64,000 nt of DNA from Planococcaceae bacterium Storch 2/2-2 (GCA_009740415.1 WOYE01000009.1:1364001-1428000); one strand, 5' to 3'; counted from the stretch's first letter, positions 1 to 8,131 are shown. Made by a program: numbers and translations. The notes: generated from the letters alone by a model not told the origin.

Positions 1-327
1 AACGACACCGTACGGATCGTGTACGATGTAACTTTTAGCCGGTTGTAAATGAAGAGGGGTTTTCACAGACTCTGTTGCCGCCCAATCGTCGAGCGACTTC
101 ATCACCGTCGTAATGCTCGATAAGACGTAGCCAATTTCAGTCGTGTACGATTCGAACGCTGGCTTCCCTAAATCCGTCTGTAACGCGTCGATAATTTCTT
201 GCTCGCGCGCAACGATCGCATCGTACAGTCGTTGCAACTGTTCTTTTCGAAAGTCAAGCGGACGTGTCACTCCTCGCTCATAGTAATGGCGTTGCAATTC
301 GACGAAACGTTTCATTTTTTCTCTCAT
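1..327 (-). CDS. Aldehyde dehydrogenase, N-terminal part (cut by window edge)
   Basis: The minus strand reads continuously from ATG at 327 to base 1 (109 codons) and continues outside the window. The translation begins MREKMKRFVELQRHYYERG and contains TDLGKPAFESYTTEIGYV and, at the edge, YIVHDPYGVV. These match the N-terminus of class-3-type NAD(P)-dependent aldehyde dehydrogenases (YwdH/AldH type), which oxidise aldehydes to acids. The catalytic Cys and Glu lie outside the window. A GGGAG ribosome site sits 6 nt before the ATG. The family is fairly sure; the substrate is unknown. Confidence 0.85.
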   Translation of the reverse strand, partial: MREKMKRFVELQRHYYERGVTRPLDFRKEQLQRLYDAIVAREQEIIDALQTDLGKPAFESYTTEIGYVLSSITTVMKSLDDWAATESVKTPLHLQPAKSYIVHDPYGVV

Positions 328-459
328 TTTTATCTCCCTTTCCTTTTCATGATCGTCTTTCAATTGTATCATTGTATTGTTGCAGACAAAATATTTCCTC
401 GATCTTTTTTCAACGAAACACGATGAAGTACTACTTTTCATACAAAAGGGGGGCTCTTT

Positions 460-960
460 ATGCGCTCATTTCAAACGAAGCGACTACTCGCTTCTACCAT
501 TCAAGAATCCGATGCTCCGGCGATCGACCCGATTTGGTCCGATCCGAGCGTCACTGAGTTTTTAAACATCGAACCGATTCATTCATTCGACGATACCGTT
601 CAACGAATTCGAACGTTGCAACAAAAAGCCGTCGAACGACGCGCGGTTCGATATACACTCATCCGAAAAGATACGAAAGAAGTCGTCGGTACCGCTGGGT
701 TCAACCGACTCGATCTCGATCATAAAGTTGGCGAGATCGGTTATGAACTCGCTGAAGCACATTGGGGACAAGGCTTCGGTACAGAAATTGTCGAAGCGCT
801 TCACTCGGTCGCTCTACACGGTTTCGGTCTGGAAACGTTACAAGCGATCGTTCATGAAGATAACGTACGATCGAGTCATTTGTTGGAGAAATTGCATTTT
901 CACGAAGTACCTTTTGATCGACCGAACAAAAAGTGTTATGAAAAATCACTACTCCATTAA
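460..960 (+). CDS. GNAT acetyltransferase, RimJ/RimL type
   Basis: A 166-residue protein of the GNAT fold that transfers acetyl from acetyl-CoA to an amine, often a protein N-terminus in this subfamily. It starts MRSFQTKRLLASTI, like RimJ/RimL proteins. It carries the acetyl-CoA binding segment ELAEAHWGQGFGTEIV (about residues 92-107) and the C-terminal pattern EDNVRSSHLLEKLHF. An AGGGGGG site precedes the ATG at 460. It is a single gene closed by a hairpin terminator. The substrate cannot be told from sequence. Confidence 0.85.
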   Translation: MRSFQTKRLLASTIQESDAPAIDPIWSDPSVTEFLNIEPIHSFDDTVQRIRTLQQKAVERRAVRYTLIRKDTKEVVGTAGFNRLDLDHKVGEIGYELAEAHWGQGFGTEIVEALHSVALHGFGLETLQAIVHEDNVRSSHLLEKLHFHEVPFDRPNKKCYEKSLLH

Positions 961-988
961 AAAAAGCGCCCTATCGGGGCGCTTTTTT
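961..988. terminator. Bidirectional terminator between the GNAT gene and ypsA
   Basis: The stem AAAAAGCGCC / GGGGCGCTTTTT with a 5-nt loop has U-runs on both strands. It follows the GNAT stop directly and overlaps the ypsA stop on the other strand. Confidence 0.85.
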
Positions 989-1583
989 ACGTAGAAGGTG
1001 GCTCATCGAACGAATCGAATGGCACGTCCTCCCACTTTTCCATCTGTAGTTCTTCAGCGATCCATTGCAAATCATGTGCCGTAATGAGTTCTACTTCATA
1101 CGGATGATTGGCGGCGTACCGCTCTGCTTTACGCTTTCGAAACTTCGGTGATCCTTCATTTTCTTCATCGTAAACGATGAGCATGCCGTCGCTGTTACGC
1201 AACATGAAATCATCCGCTGCTTGAAATTGCCACGGAGCTTCATACGGTTTGTCACTAATGAAAACCGAATAGTCCGCAAGAGCAACCATCTCTTCAAACT
1301 TCATTTGGTTCGCTTCGTTCCAACGTTCTTCTTGGCCTCGAAACGGAAGCAGTACAGCATAGTGAAGAGACGGATACGTTTCTTGTAACTCCCTCACGAC
1401 GTCGCACGCCCACGCTTCGACTCCTAGTTGACCTGAAACGATGACCCATTCAAGCCCTTCATCGATTTTTTCGATGAGACGGTCTCGAATCGCTCGTTTA
1501 ATGATCGGAATGCCTTCGTGATCTTCTGAAAAGATGCCGAGTTCGAACGGTTTGTAACCAGTTATGACGAGTCGTTTAGTCAA
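987..1583 (-). CDS. ypsA: YpsA-like SLOG-family protein (DUF1273)
   Basis: A 198-residue protein starting MTKRLVITGYKPFELGIF. It has VIVSGQLGVEAWACDVVREL (about residues 48-67) and LLPFRGQEERWN, the signatures of the DUF1273/YpsA family. This is a Rossmann-like SLOG fold thought to bind a nucleotide-type ligand and linked to cell division in B. subtilis. The start is TTG at 1583, inside the 3' end of the upstream acyl-CoA dehydrogenase gene (TTGACTAA overlap of 8 bp), so translation is probably coupled. It is unusual to see ypsA transcribed after an acyl-CoA dehydrogenase gene. Confidence 0.88.
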   Translation of the reverse strand: MTKRLVITGYKPFELGIFSEDHEGIPIIKRAIRDRLIEKIDEGLEWVIVSGQLGVEAWACDVVRELQETYPSLHYAVLLPFRGQEERWNEANQMKFEEMVALADYSVFISDKPYEAPWQFQAADDFMLRNSDGMLIVYDEENEGSPKFRKRKAERYAANHPYEVELITAHDLQWIAEELQMEKWEDVPFDSFDEPPST

Positions 1584-2754
1584 CGAGATCCGACGAACGC
1601 TTCATACGAGCGATCGCTTCTTTCGCTACGTTAATAATCGTCATGTCGTCCATTGGCGGGTTGTGGAGGCCCGCACGGACATCGCGGTAATGTTGTTGAA
1701 GTGGGTTTTCCATTTGTAAACTTTTTGCTCCAACGAGGCGCATCGCACGGTCGACGATTCGGATCGCACCGTTCGTCACTGTATATTTTGCGATAGCTAA
1801 TTGTTGTTGCATTTGTGGAAGTTTTTCAGGGTCTTCACTCAAACGAGCGATGCTATATAAAGTATGTCGGATTTGTGAGAGTTCGATATCGATTTCACCG
1901 ATATGTTGCTGCACGTTCGGTAATTCACAAATCGCTGTTTGAATACTGTTCGGTTGATGAACGAGCGAGAAATGAACCGCTTCATCACGCGCTGCCTGTG
2001 CAATCCCTAAGTAACATGCCGGAATATGTAAGTTCCAGTTGTTTGCTACTTTTCGGCTTCGTTCAAACGGGCGCTCTTCAACTAAGTAGCGTTCCGGTAC
2101 TTCAACCGACTGCAACAATAAATCGTGGCTTTCTGTCGCACGCATACCGAGCATGTTCCAATTTTCTTCGATAGAGACACCACTTGCTTCACGTGGGATT
2201 AAAAATGTGCTAATCGTTTCAGTCTCTTCCACCCATGCTGAAATTAGGAAGTGCGTTAACACAGGTGACATCGTTGTGAAAGATTTGCGTCCATCAATAA
2301 CCCAACCGTTTTCTGTACGTTTCGCAACTGTACCTGGAATGCCGCCACGTGTCGGGCTTCCTGTTTTCGCTTCACTTTGTGCACGGTTAATGAGCGCGCC
2401 ATTTTTCAACGCTTCTGCTAGTTCTTCTAACATCTCATCCGACCATAGTTTTTCAGCGAAAATTTCTGCAACGACACCTTGGTGCCATCCGATTGCGAGC
2501 GCTGTCGCACTATCCATCGATCCGATTGTCTCTTGGAAAAGAACGAGATCAGTCACTGTAAATCCAGTTCCACCATACTCTTCTGTAAGTGGTAACTTCG
2601 TATACCCAAGTCGTACAAGTGTCTCTACATTAGACTTCGGGAACGATGAATGTTCGTCATTGTACTGACGATTCGCTTGAAATGCATCGCGTTCTTTCTC
2701 TAACGTATCCACCCATTGTTTTTGGTGTTCGTTCGTAATGAACAGTTCTTTCAT
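1576..2754 (-). CDS. Acyl-CoA dehydrogenase family protein (copy 1)
   Basis: A flavoprotein of about 392 residues with the acyl-CoA dehydrogenase fold: helical N-domain, beta domain (GWVIDGRKSFTTMSP around 150) and helical C-domain ending ALHNPPMDD. It would introduce a trans double bond into an acyl-CoA. It resembles the YdbM-type group. ATG at 2754 is preferred over the in-frame GTG at 2763 because GGAG lies 8 nt upstream and this start aligns with the paralogue at 3033-4202. The substrate chain is unknown. It overlaps ypsA. Confidence 0.85.
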   Translation of the reverse strand: MKELFITNEHQKQWVDTLEKERDAFQANRQYNDEHSSFPKSNVETLVRLGYTKLPLTEEYGGTGFTVTDLVLFQETIGSMDSATALAIGWHQGVVAEIFAEKLWSDEMLEELAEALKNGALINRAQSEAKTGSPTRGGIPGTVAKRTENGWVIDGRKSFTTMSPVLTHFLISAWVEETETISTFLIPREASGVSIEENWNMLGMRATESHDLLLQSVEVPERYLVEERPFERSRKVANNWNLHIPACYLGIAQAARDEAVHFSLVHQPNSIQTAICELPNVQQHIGEIDIELSQIRHTLYSIARLSEDPEKLPQMQQQLAIAKYTVTNGAIRIVDRAMRLVGAKSLQMENPLQQHYRDVRAGLHNPPMDDMTIINVAKEAIARMKRSSDLVD

Positions 2755-2763
2755 TTTTATCAC

Positions 2764-2997
2764 TCCTCACTCTCACGATAACATACGCATTTTTCTTTCA
2801 AAACGGGAAATTACTTTGTTGAAATATCGTGACATTTCTATGAATTTTTTGTCCACTTTTCACATTCACTGTGGACTTCTTGAAAAACCGTTTATATAAT
2901 GACAAGTTACCTTTTAAACGTTAAAATCGCTCGTCCGCTCCCCACTTCCGCTCGCTCGCACACCGTTCGATCATTTTTTCCGATTCCACAATCGAAA
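2764..2997. other. Intergenic region between the two acyl-CoA dehydrogenase genes
   Basis: This is the upstream region of copy 1. I see AT-rich promoter-like sequence but no convincing -35/-10 pair, and no coding potential. Confidence 0.4.
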
Positions 2998-3028
2998 AAG
3001 CCGAGAAAGCGAATCCACTCCTCGGCTA
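2998..3028 (-). terminator. Terminator after acyl-CoA dehydrogenase copy 2
   Basis: On the minus strand the stem AGCCGAG / CTCGGCT is followed by TTTTT, just after the stop of the gene at 3033. Confidence 0.8.
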
Positions 3029-3032
3029 CTCG

Positions 3033-4202
3033 TTAGTTCATCTGTTCTTTCATATCTTTCAAGGCCGCTTGGGCTGCATTTAAAATCGTCATTTCATCCA
3101 TCGGCGGATTATGAAGGCCCGCGCGGACGTCCCGGTAATGTTGTTGGAGTGGATGGTCCATCCGTAAACTTTGACCGCCGACGAGGCGCATCGCATGGTC
3201 AACAATTTTTAAAGCACCGTTCGTCACCGTATATTTGGCAACGGCCATTTCGTTCGTAAACGTATCCATCCGTCCTTCATCGCACAATCGCGCGACGCCG
3301 TATAAAACGTGGCGCATTTGCGTTAATGTGACGTCCATTTCACCGATATGTTGTTGAACGTTTGGCAACTCACTAATCGTCGTATCAATACTGTTCGGTT
3401 GATGCGTGAGCGCAAACTGAACCGCTTCATCCCGTGCCGCCTGCGCAATTCCCATATAACACGACGCAATATGGAGCGAGTACGGATTCGGACGTCCTTT
3501 CCGATCAGCAGGATCTCGTTCGACGAACCATTCGTCTTCTACAAACACTTGATCAAATAAAACATCGTGACTTTCTGAAGCGCGCATCGACATGACGTCC
3601 CACGTCTCGATCACTTCGACACCTTCTGTTTCTTTCGGAACGAGAAACGTACCGATGACTCCGAGTTCTTCTACCCACGCTGTAATTAAAAAATGAGTCA
3701 ACGCAGGCGACATCGTCGTATACGATTTTCGGCCGTCGATGAGCCATCCTGTACCTTTTCGAATAGCAGTCGTTCCCGGGCGTCCCCCACGTGTCGGGCT
3801 TCCTGTTTTCGCTTCACTCAATGCACGATTCGTCAACGCGCCGTGCTTCACTTCATTCGCAAAATACGCAAGCATATCGTCCGACCAAAGCTTTTTCGCG
3901 TACACTTCCCCTGTAACTCCCATATGCCAGCCGACCGATAAAGCCGTCACACTATCGATTTGACCGAGTGTCTCTTGAAACGAGACGAGCTCTGAAATCG
4001 TAATGTTTTCACCACCGTATGCTTCGCTTAACGTCAATGACGTGTAACCGAGGTCGATTAACCGTTGAACGTTCGCATGCGGAAACGTTCCGTTCGCATC
4101 ATTTTCTTTCGTATGTGATTGAAACGTTTCTTTTTGCTCGAGCAACGTATCGATCCAACGTTGTTGGCGCTCGGTTTGAATAAATGGTTTCATTAAAGAC
4201 AT
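3033..4202 (-). CDS. Acyl-CoA dehydrogenase family protein (copy 2)
   Basis: A paralogue of the gene at 1576-2754, collinear along its length. Shared blocks are AKTGSPTRGG.PGT, DGRKS.TTMSP.LTHFLI, LPNVQQHIGE and QQHYRDVRAGLHNPPMD. It has the same FAD acyl-CoA dehydrogenase fold and should do a related oxidation. ATG at 4202 (MSLMKPFIQ) is chosen because GGGAG lies 7 nt upstream; the frame stays open to 4265 but without a ribosome site. It has its own terminator, so the pair is a duplication rather than a tight operon. Confidence 0.85.
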   Translation of the reverse strand: MSLMKPFIQTERQQRWIDTLLEQKETFQSHTKENDANGTFPHANVQRLIDLGYTSLTLSEAYGGENITISELVSFQETLGQIDSVTALSVGWHMGVTGEVYAKKLWSDDMLAYFANEVKHGALTNRALSEAKTGSPTRGGRPGTTAIRKGTGWLIDGRKSYTTMSPALTHFLITAWVEELGVIGTFLVPKETEGVEVIETWDVMSMRASESHDVLFDQVFVEDEWFVERDPADRKGRPNPYSLHIASCYMGIAQAARDEAVQFALTHQPNSIDTTISELPNVQQHIGEMDVTLTQMRHVLYGVARLCDEGRMDTFTNEMAVAKYTVTNGALKIVDHAMRLVGGQSLRMDHPLQQHYRDVRAGLHNPPMDEMTILNAAQAALKDMKEQMN

Positions 4203-4306
4203 GTTCCCACTCCCTTTTCTTTGTACGTGCTTCTTCATTATCCCAAATGTTTCCTGCGACGACAATGCGCCTTTTTCATCTTTTTAAAAAAACTTTCAAA
4301 AAAGGC

Positions 4307-4335
4307 TTTACATTTGAAATAGAAGGTGCTAATAT
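4307..4335 (+). promoter_or_regulatory. Promoter of tRNA-Val
   Basis: TTTACA (-35), a 17-bp spacer, then TAATAT preceded by TGC (extended -10). It lies about 40 bp before the tRNA. Confidence 0.65.
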
Positions 4336-4377
4336 AATACATGTGCTTGAGAGATAGCACTCCCAGACTTTTATGTT

Positions 4378-4450
4378 GATTCCGTAGCTCAGCTGGGAGA
4401 GTGCCACCTTGACATGGTGGAGGTCGCTGGTTCGAGCCCAGTCGGAATCA
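4378..4450 (+). tRNA. tRNA-Val (anticodon GAC)
   Basis: A 73-nt cloverleaf. The acceptor stem is GATTCCG/CGGAATC with discriminator A. The D-arm is TAGCTCAGCTGGGAGAG, the anticodon stem CCACC/GGTGG with loop TTGACAT (anticodon GAC, reads GUC/GUU), and the T-arm has GGTTCGAGCC. CCA is not encoded. It is a single tRNA with its own promoter and terminator. Confidence 0.95.
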
Positions 4451-4454
4451 TCGC

Positions 4455-4488
4455 AAACCTTCGAGAAGTATTTCTCGGAGGTTTTTTT
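4455..4488 (+). terminator. Terminator after tRNA-Val
   Basis: The stem AACCT.CGAGAA / TTCTCG.AGGTT is followed by seven T. Confidence 0.85.
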
Positions 4489-4494
4489 GTATGT

Positions 4495-4517
4495 AAAAAA
4501 GGCGAAAGCTCGCCTTT
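4495..4517 (-). terminator. Terminator downstream of the small CPHC gene
   Basis: AGGCG AAAGCT CGCCT is flanked by A-run and T-run, so it can act on the minus strand after the gene at 4568-4755. Confidence 0.6.
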
Positions 4518-4530
4518 TCATTCGGAACGT

Positions 4531-4566
4531 CCGTTTCTTCCAATACGCATTCATTGGAAGGAACGG
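4531..4566 (-). repeat. 14-bp stem hairpin after the CPHC gene
   Basis: The arms 4531-4544 and 4553-4566 pair over 14 bp with one G-U; the loop is 8 nt. It begins 1 bp after the stop codon at 4568 on the minus strand and is separate from the terminator at 4495-4517. The role is unknown. Confidence 0.6.
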
Positions 4567-4567
4567 T

Positions 4568-4755
4568 TTATTCGTTTGTTGCTTGCCCGAAACAGTGGGG
4601 GCACGGTTGATAAACCGTCGGCCGTGTTTCTGTATAATTTTCATCCGTCATTTCCATATTGTTCGGATGGATGAAATTAATCCGACATTCCGGTTGAATC
4701 GAATCGTTCCGATGAACGATTTTTTTTTTCCTGTATTGACGATATACGTTGCCAT
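4568..4755 (-). pseudogene. Small Cys-motif protein gene with a shift in an A10 tract
   Basis: ATG at 4755 follows AAGGTGA (5 nt spacing) and opens MATYIVNTGKK. On the minus strand the frame meets ten A residues (4720-4729) and then stops early, about 35 codons in. If the tract were one A longer or two shorter, the reading continues IVHRNDSIQPECRINF...QPCPHCFGQATNE and stops at 4568, just before the hairpin and terminator. The total would be about 62 residues with a likely metal-binding C..CPHC motif. It may be a true frameshift, a slippery or phase-variable tract, or a sequencing error. I do not recognise the family. Confidence 0.5.
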
Positions 4756-4814
4756 GTCGTCACCTTCTTTCTTCTCTAGTATACGCCCTTCCGTCAAGCG
4801 ACTCAAACTTCCTA

Positions 4815-4843
4815 TTTACAGAATGAAACGACCCGTGTATACT
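4815..4843 (+). promoter_or_regulatory. Promoter of the first EamA transporter gene
   Basis: TTTACA, a 17-bp spacer, TATACT. Confidence 0.7.
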
Positions 4844-4869
4844 ACGAACAACGCGCTTATGACTCGGAA

Positions 4870-4883
4870 CGTAAGCGTTTACA
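4870..4883 (+). promoter_or_regulatory. cre-like site (candidate CcpA operator)
   Basis: CGTAAGCGTTTACA matches the known cre consensus (TGWAANCGNTNWCA) at all but the first base. It lies about 20-30 bp downstream of the expected transcription start, a position where CcpA can block elongation. Control by carbon catabolite repression is an inference. Confidence 0.5.
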
Positions 4884-4902
4884 TCTAGGGGGATTAATAT
4901 GT

Positions 4903-5802
4903 ATGTGGTTTCTATTCGCACTATTGACAGCGTTCGCTTGGGGAGCGACGAGCTTCTTCTATAAGAAAAGTTCAGCGCCTGATGATTCGACAAGCCATCT
5001 CAAAATCGTCATTATGATCGGTCTCGTTATGGGGATTCATGCAATCGCTTACATCATTTGGACAGGGCACGTATACGATCCGTGGAATATGATCGTCTAC
5101 TTCCCGATCTCATTTTTGTACATCGTTGCGATGGTATTTAGCTTTATCGGTTTTCGGTACATCGATTTATCGATCGCCGCACCGATTCAACATTCTTCAG
5201 GAGCGATCACCGCGATTTTATTGCTCATTTTTTACCCGAGTCCTTTATCGGTGTTAGAAATTGGCGGCATCGTTATTATTACACTCGGTGTCATTTTGCT
5301 CGCACGGTATGAAAAAGAGGAAGATGAACCGAAACTTCCCGCACCGACGAAAGATCCGACGATTAAAAAGAAAATGGGTGTTCTTGCACTCGCTTTCCCA
5401 CTGCTTTATGCATTCATTGACGGAACAGGTGCTTTTTTAGACGGTGTTTATTTAGAAAAGAAACAAATTTTATCAGAAGCCGATGCGCTTCTTTCCTATG
5501 AGTTTTCATTTTTCTTATTTGCGGTCGTCATTTACGCGTATTTAACATGGGTAAAAAAAGAACGATTCAATCCGCTCACCCAACACAATTTAATGATCGG
5601 CGCTTCACTCGAAACCGCAGGACAGTTTTGTTACGTCTATGCGATGGCAGGAAATGCGACGATCTCTGCTCCGCTGATCGCATCGAGCGGTCTCTTCTCC
5701 ATCCTTCTTTCTCGCGTCTTTTTAAAAGAAGTGTTATCAAAAGAACAATACGTCTTAATCGGTGTGATCATGGTCGGTATTATCGCGATCGGACTCGCCT
5801 AA
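4903..5802 (+). CDS. EamA/DMT-family transporter (copy 1)
   Basis: A 299-residue protein with about ten hydrophobic helices in two EamA repeats (drug/metabolite transporter superfamily). It starts MWFLFALLTAFAWGATSFFYKK. The second half contains GASLETAGQFCYVYAMAGNATISAPLI and ends in the helix YVLIGVIMVGIIAIGLA. Such permeases move small metabolites across the cytoplasmic membrane; the substrate here is unknown. The start at 4903 has GGGGG 10 nt upstream. It is followed by a close paralogue in the same direction with its own promoter. Confidence 0.85.
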   Translation: MWFLFALLTAFAWGATSFFYKKSSAPDDSTSHLKIVIMIGLVMGIHAIAYIIWTGHVYDPWNMIVYFPISFLYIVAMVFSFIGFRYIDLSIAAPIQHSSGAITAILLLIFYPSPLSVLEIGGIVIITLGVILLARYEKEEDEPKLPAPTKDPTIKKKMGVLALAFPLLYAFIDGTGAFLDGVYLEKKQILSEADALLSYEFSFFLFAVVIYAYLTWVKKERFNPLTQHNLMIGASLETAGQFCYVYAMAGNATISAPLIASSGLFSILLSRVFLKEVLSKEQYVLIGVIMVGIIAIGLA

Positions 5803-5832
5803 TTTTTTCTTAAAGACTGACGATTTGTCACT

Positions 5833-5861
5833 TTGACAGATGAGGGGACGAACCGTATAAT
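5833..5861 (+). promoter_or_regulatory. Promoter of the second EamA transporter gene
   Basis: Consensus TTGACA, a 17-bp spacer and consensus TATAAT. Confidence 0.85.
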
Positions 5862-5916
5862 ATTCGTCGGCACTATGCCAATTTGATCGGGAAACCGAAT
5901 AGGAGGAATGTCGACG

Positions 5917-6825
5917 ATGTGGTTTGTTTTTGCTGTTTTAACTGCGTTCGCATGGGGCGCAGCCAATTTGTATTATAAGAAAGGTTCGGACCCTGGAGAC
6001 CCGACGAGCCACTTAAAAATCGTCGTCATGATCGGCTTTGTCATGGGAATCCACGCCGTACTTTACATGCTCATTAAAGGCATTACATTCGATCCGTGGA
6101 ATATGGTCGTCTACTTCCCTGTGTCGTTCATGTACATTTTATCGATGACGCTCGGATTTATCGGCTTACGTTACATTGAATTATCGATTGCTGCACCTGT
6201 TCAAAACTCTGCCGGTGCCATTACTGCAATTTTATTAATGATCTTTTTCCCGACTTCCATTTCAGCGCTTGAAATTTTCGGTGTCGTCATCGTCACGTAC
6301 GGTGTCATTATGCTCGCTCGTTACGAACAAACGCACGATCATGCAATCATGTTGCAAAACGGTGAGACGTTCGACCCGAAATATAAGCTCGGATTTTTAG
6401 CGATTACGTTCCCGATCTTATATGCGCTCATCGATGGAGTCGGTTCGTTTTTAGACGGCGTCTATTTGGAGAAAAAACAATGGTTGTCTGAAGATAATGC
6501 ATTGCTCGCTTATGAATTTACGTTTCTCATTTGTGCGCTTCTCGTCTACTTCTATTTGAAAGTAATTAAAAAAGAAGACTTTCAAATTTTCAAACAGAAA
6601 GACCGAGGCATCGCTGCATTACTCGAGACGACGGGGCAATTTTTCTATGTCTTCGCTATGGCTGGAAACGCGATGATCGCAGCACCACTCATCGCATCAA
6701 GCGGTATTTTCTCCGTCATTTTATCACGTATTTTCTTAAAAGAAGTTCTGTCAAAAAAACAGTACGTGCTCATCATTCTCGTCATGATCGGTATTATCGC
6801 ACTCGGTCTTGCTGAAGAACTGTAA
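5917..6825 (+). CDS. EamA/DMT-family transporter (copy 2)
   Basis: A paralogue of the preceding gene, collinear throughout: AFAWGA..YYKK, TSHLKIV.MIG.VMGIHA, DPWNM.VYFP, FLDGVYLEKKQ and AMAGNA.I.APLIASSG. It has about ten membrane helices in two EamA repeats. ATG at 5917 is preferred over 5908 because the AGGAGG at 5901-5906 would be only 1 nt from 5908, and 5917 gives the same MWF start as copy 1. Substrate unknown. Two copies with separate promoters could form a pair or be differently regulated isoforms. Confidence 0.85.
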   Translation: MWFVFAVLTAFAWGAANLYYKKGSDPGDPTSHLKIVVMIGFVMGIHAVLYMLIKGITFDPWNMVVYFPVSFMYILSMTLGFIGLRYIELSIAAPVQNSAGAITAILLMIFFPTSISALEIFGVVIVTYGVIMLARYEQTHDHAIMLQNGETFDPKYKLGFLAITFPILYALIDGVGSFLDGVYLEKKQWLSEDNALLAYEFTFLICALLVYFYLKVIKKEDFQIFKQKDRGIAALLETTGQFFYVFAMAGNAMIAAPLIASSGIFSVILSRIFLKEVLSKKQYVLIILVMIGIIALGLAEEL

Positions 6826-6842
6826 CGTACATCTTTTAAATG

Positions 6843-6902
6843 AAAAAGCATCTCCTCACAATCGTCCGCTTTCGTAAGCCGACACCGAGGAGATGCTTTT
6901 TA
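6843..6902. terminator. Bidirectional terminator (long hairpin)
   Basis: AAAAAGCATCTCCTC and GAGGAGATGCTTTTT pair around a 29-nt loop that can fold further. It separates convergent genes. Confidence 0.8.
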
Positions 6903-6967
6903 TAATGAAAGAGACCATACGCTCGCCATACGAAACGGCGAACGGGCGCCAGTCCTTCCTGATCGCG

Positions 6968-7507
6968 TTATTTAATAAGTGCTAAAACGTCTTTAAATAG
7001 CGGTGTACCTGCACGGCCTAGTAACTCGTACAACATCGACTCAACACCTGTCACTTCCACACCGATTTGACGCATCGTTGCGAGCGCACGCTCTTTATTT
7101 GCGGCGCTGCGTGATCCCGTCGCTTCTTCAACAACATATACGTCGTATCCACGATCCACTAACGCTTTCGCCGTTTGTAATAGGCAAATGTGCGTTTCAA
7201 TGCCGACGAGTACGACTTGTTTCTTTCTCGTCTTTTTCAACGTCGTCAGTACGTCTTCGTGATCCAACGCATTAAACTCTACTTTTTCAATCGGTTGATG
7301 ATCATTCAATTGCGCAGCGACTTCACCAACGGTACGACCGAGCCCTTTCGGATACTGTTCCATCCAAATGACAGGTAAATCAAACAGTTGTCCACCTTGT
7401 AATACACGCGCTGCTGCATTCACCACTTCGCTTCCACGATCGATCGCCGGTACGAGCTTTTCCTGTAAATCAATAACCATAATCAATGCATTTTCTTTTT
7501 GTAACAT
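6968..7507 (-). CDS. Isochorismatase-family cysteine hydrolase
   Basis: A 179-residue protein of the isochorismatase-like hydrolase superfamily. The expected Asp (VIDLQEKL, about residue 12), Lys (VEFNALDH region) and nucleophilic Cys in GIETHICLLQTA (about residue 103) are present. The family includes YcaC-like and nicotinamidase-like enzymes; the substrate is not evident. ATG at 7507 follows GGGG at 8 nt; the ORF extends to 7537 without better support. It is a single gene. Confidence 0.82.
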   Translation of the reverse strand: MLQKENALIMVIDLQEKLVPAIDRGSEVVNAAARVLQGGQLFDLPVIWMEQYPKGLGRTVGEVAAQLNDHQPIEKVEFNALDHEDVLTTLKKTRKKQVVLVGIETHICLLQTAKALVDRGYDVYVVEEATGSRSAANKERALATMRQIGVEVTGVESMLYELLGRAGTPLFKDVLALIK

Positions 7508-8102
7508 GACATAACCCCTTTCTAAAACTTCTTTCATCGTTCACTCTTCTTTTCATTATAGAGAAGATGAGCTGAAATATGAAAGAATTGTACTCGCTAC
7601 TTCTACTTTCCTCTACGCAACATCGTCCTCTCGGTACGAACATGCAGAAAAATTTCATTCAGATGGCTTCACCTTTTCACCGTTATTTTTCCATCGGTTC
7701 ATCTGAACTTGCCGATGACTTATCCTATCAAGTCATACCGTTCATCGCACTCTTTAATGAAGTAGCTTCCTTCTCATTTCAACCGTCACATCGGCCGATC
7801 AGCCACTCGTCCACACTGTCCATTCCAAATGAACAAATGAGAAGAAATAATGGAAAAGAAACGACGATGATCCCGATTTTTCACGATGCCTTAAAAGTAA
7901 GTTGATCTTGTTCACTTCAACTTTTAAGCGGATGGAATGAACATTTTCGGTTAGGAACGGATTCATTTTTCGTTCGAATGTTACCGAATCAACGAGATCA
8001 TTCTCGTTTAAACGTACGTCTGAATCGGAAAAACAAACATTTTTTTACGAACGCTATATATAGTAGCTCTTTTTTTATCAGTTTTTTATTTGACAGAAAA
8101 GG
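7508..8102. other. Long intergenic region, no supported gene
   Basis: About 600 bp. A 108-codon plus-strand frame at 7579-7905 lacks a good ribosome site and looks non-coding. The only structure I see is the inverted repeat at 7890-7928. The right end holds the Mg operon promoter. Confidence 0.5.
7890..7928. repeat. Imperfect inverted repeat
   Basis: CTTAAAAG(TAAG)TTGA pairs with TCAACTTTTAAG: 12 bp with a 4-nt bulge and a loop of about 11 nt. There is no T-run, so it is not an ordinary terminator. Confidence 0.5.
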
Positions 8103-8131
8103 TTGACAAGTTTTCTTTTCGTTGATACGGT
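8103..8131 (+). promoter_or_regulatory. Candidate promoter of the M-box/mgtE operon
   Basis: TTGACA, a 17-bp spacer, TACGGT. The -10 is weak. A second TTGACA lies 12 bp upstream, so the exact pair is uncertain. Confidence 0.5.

Noticed and set aside
4276-4644. 122-codon minus-strand frame across the tRNA
   Set aside because: Antisense to tRNA-Val and its promoter; no ribosome site.
7579-7905. 108-codon plus-strand frame before the Mg operon
   Set aside because: No good ribosome site, and the residue composition (many Ser, His, Arg, Phe in no domain-like pattern) looks like random translation. No homology recognised.
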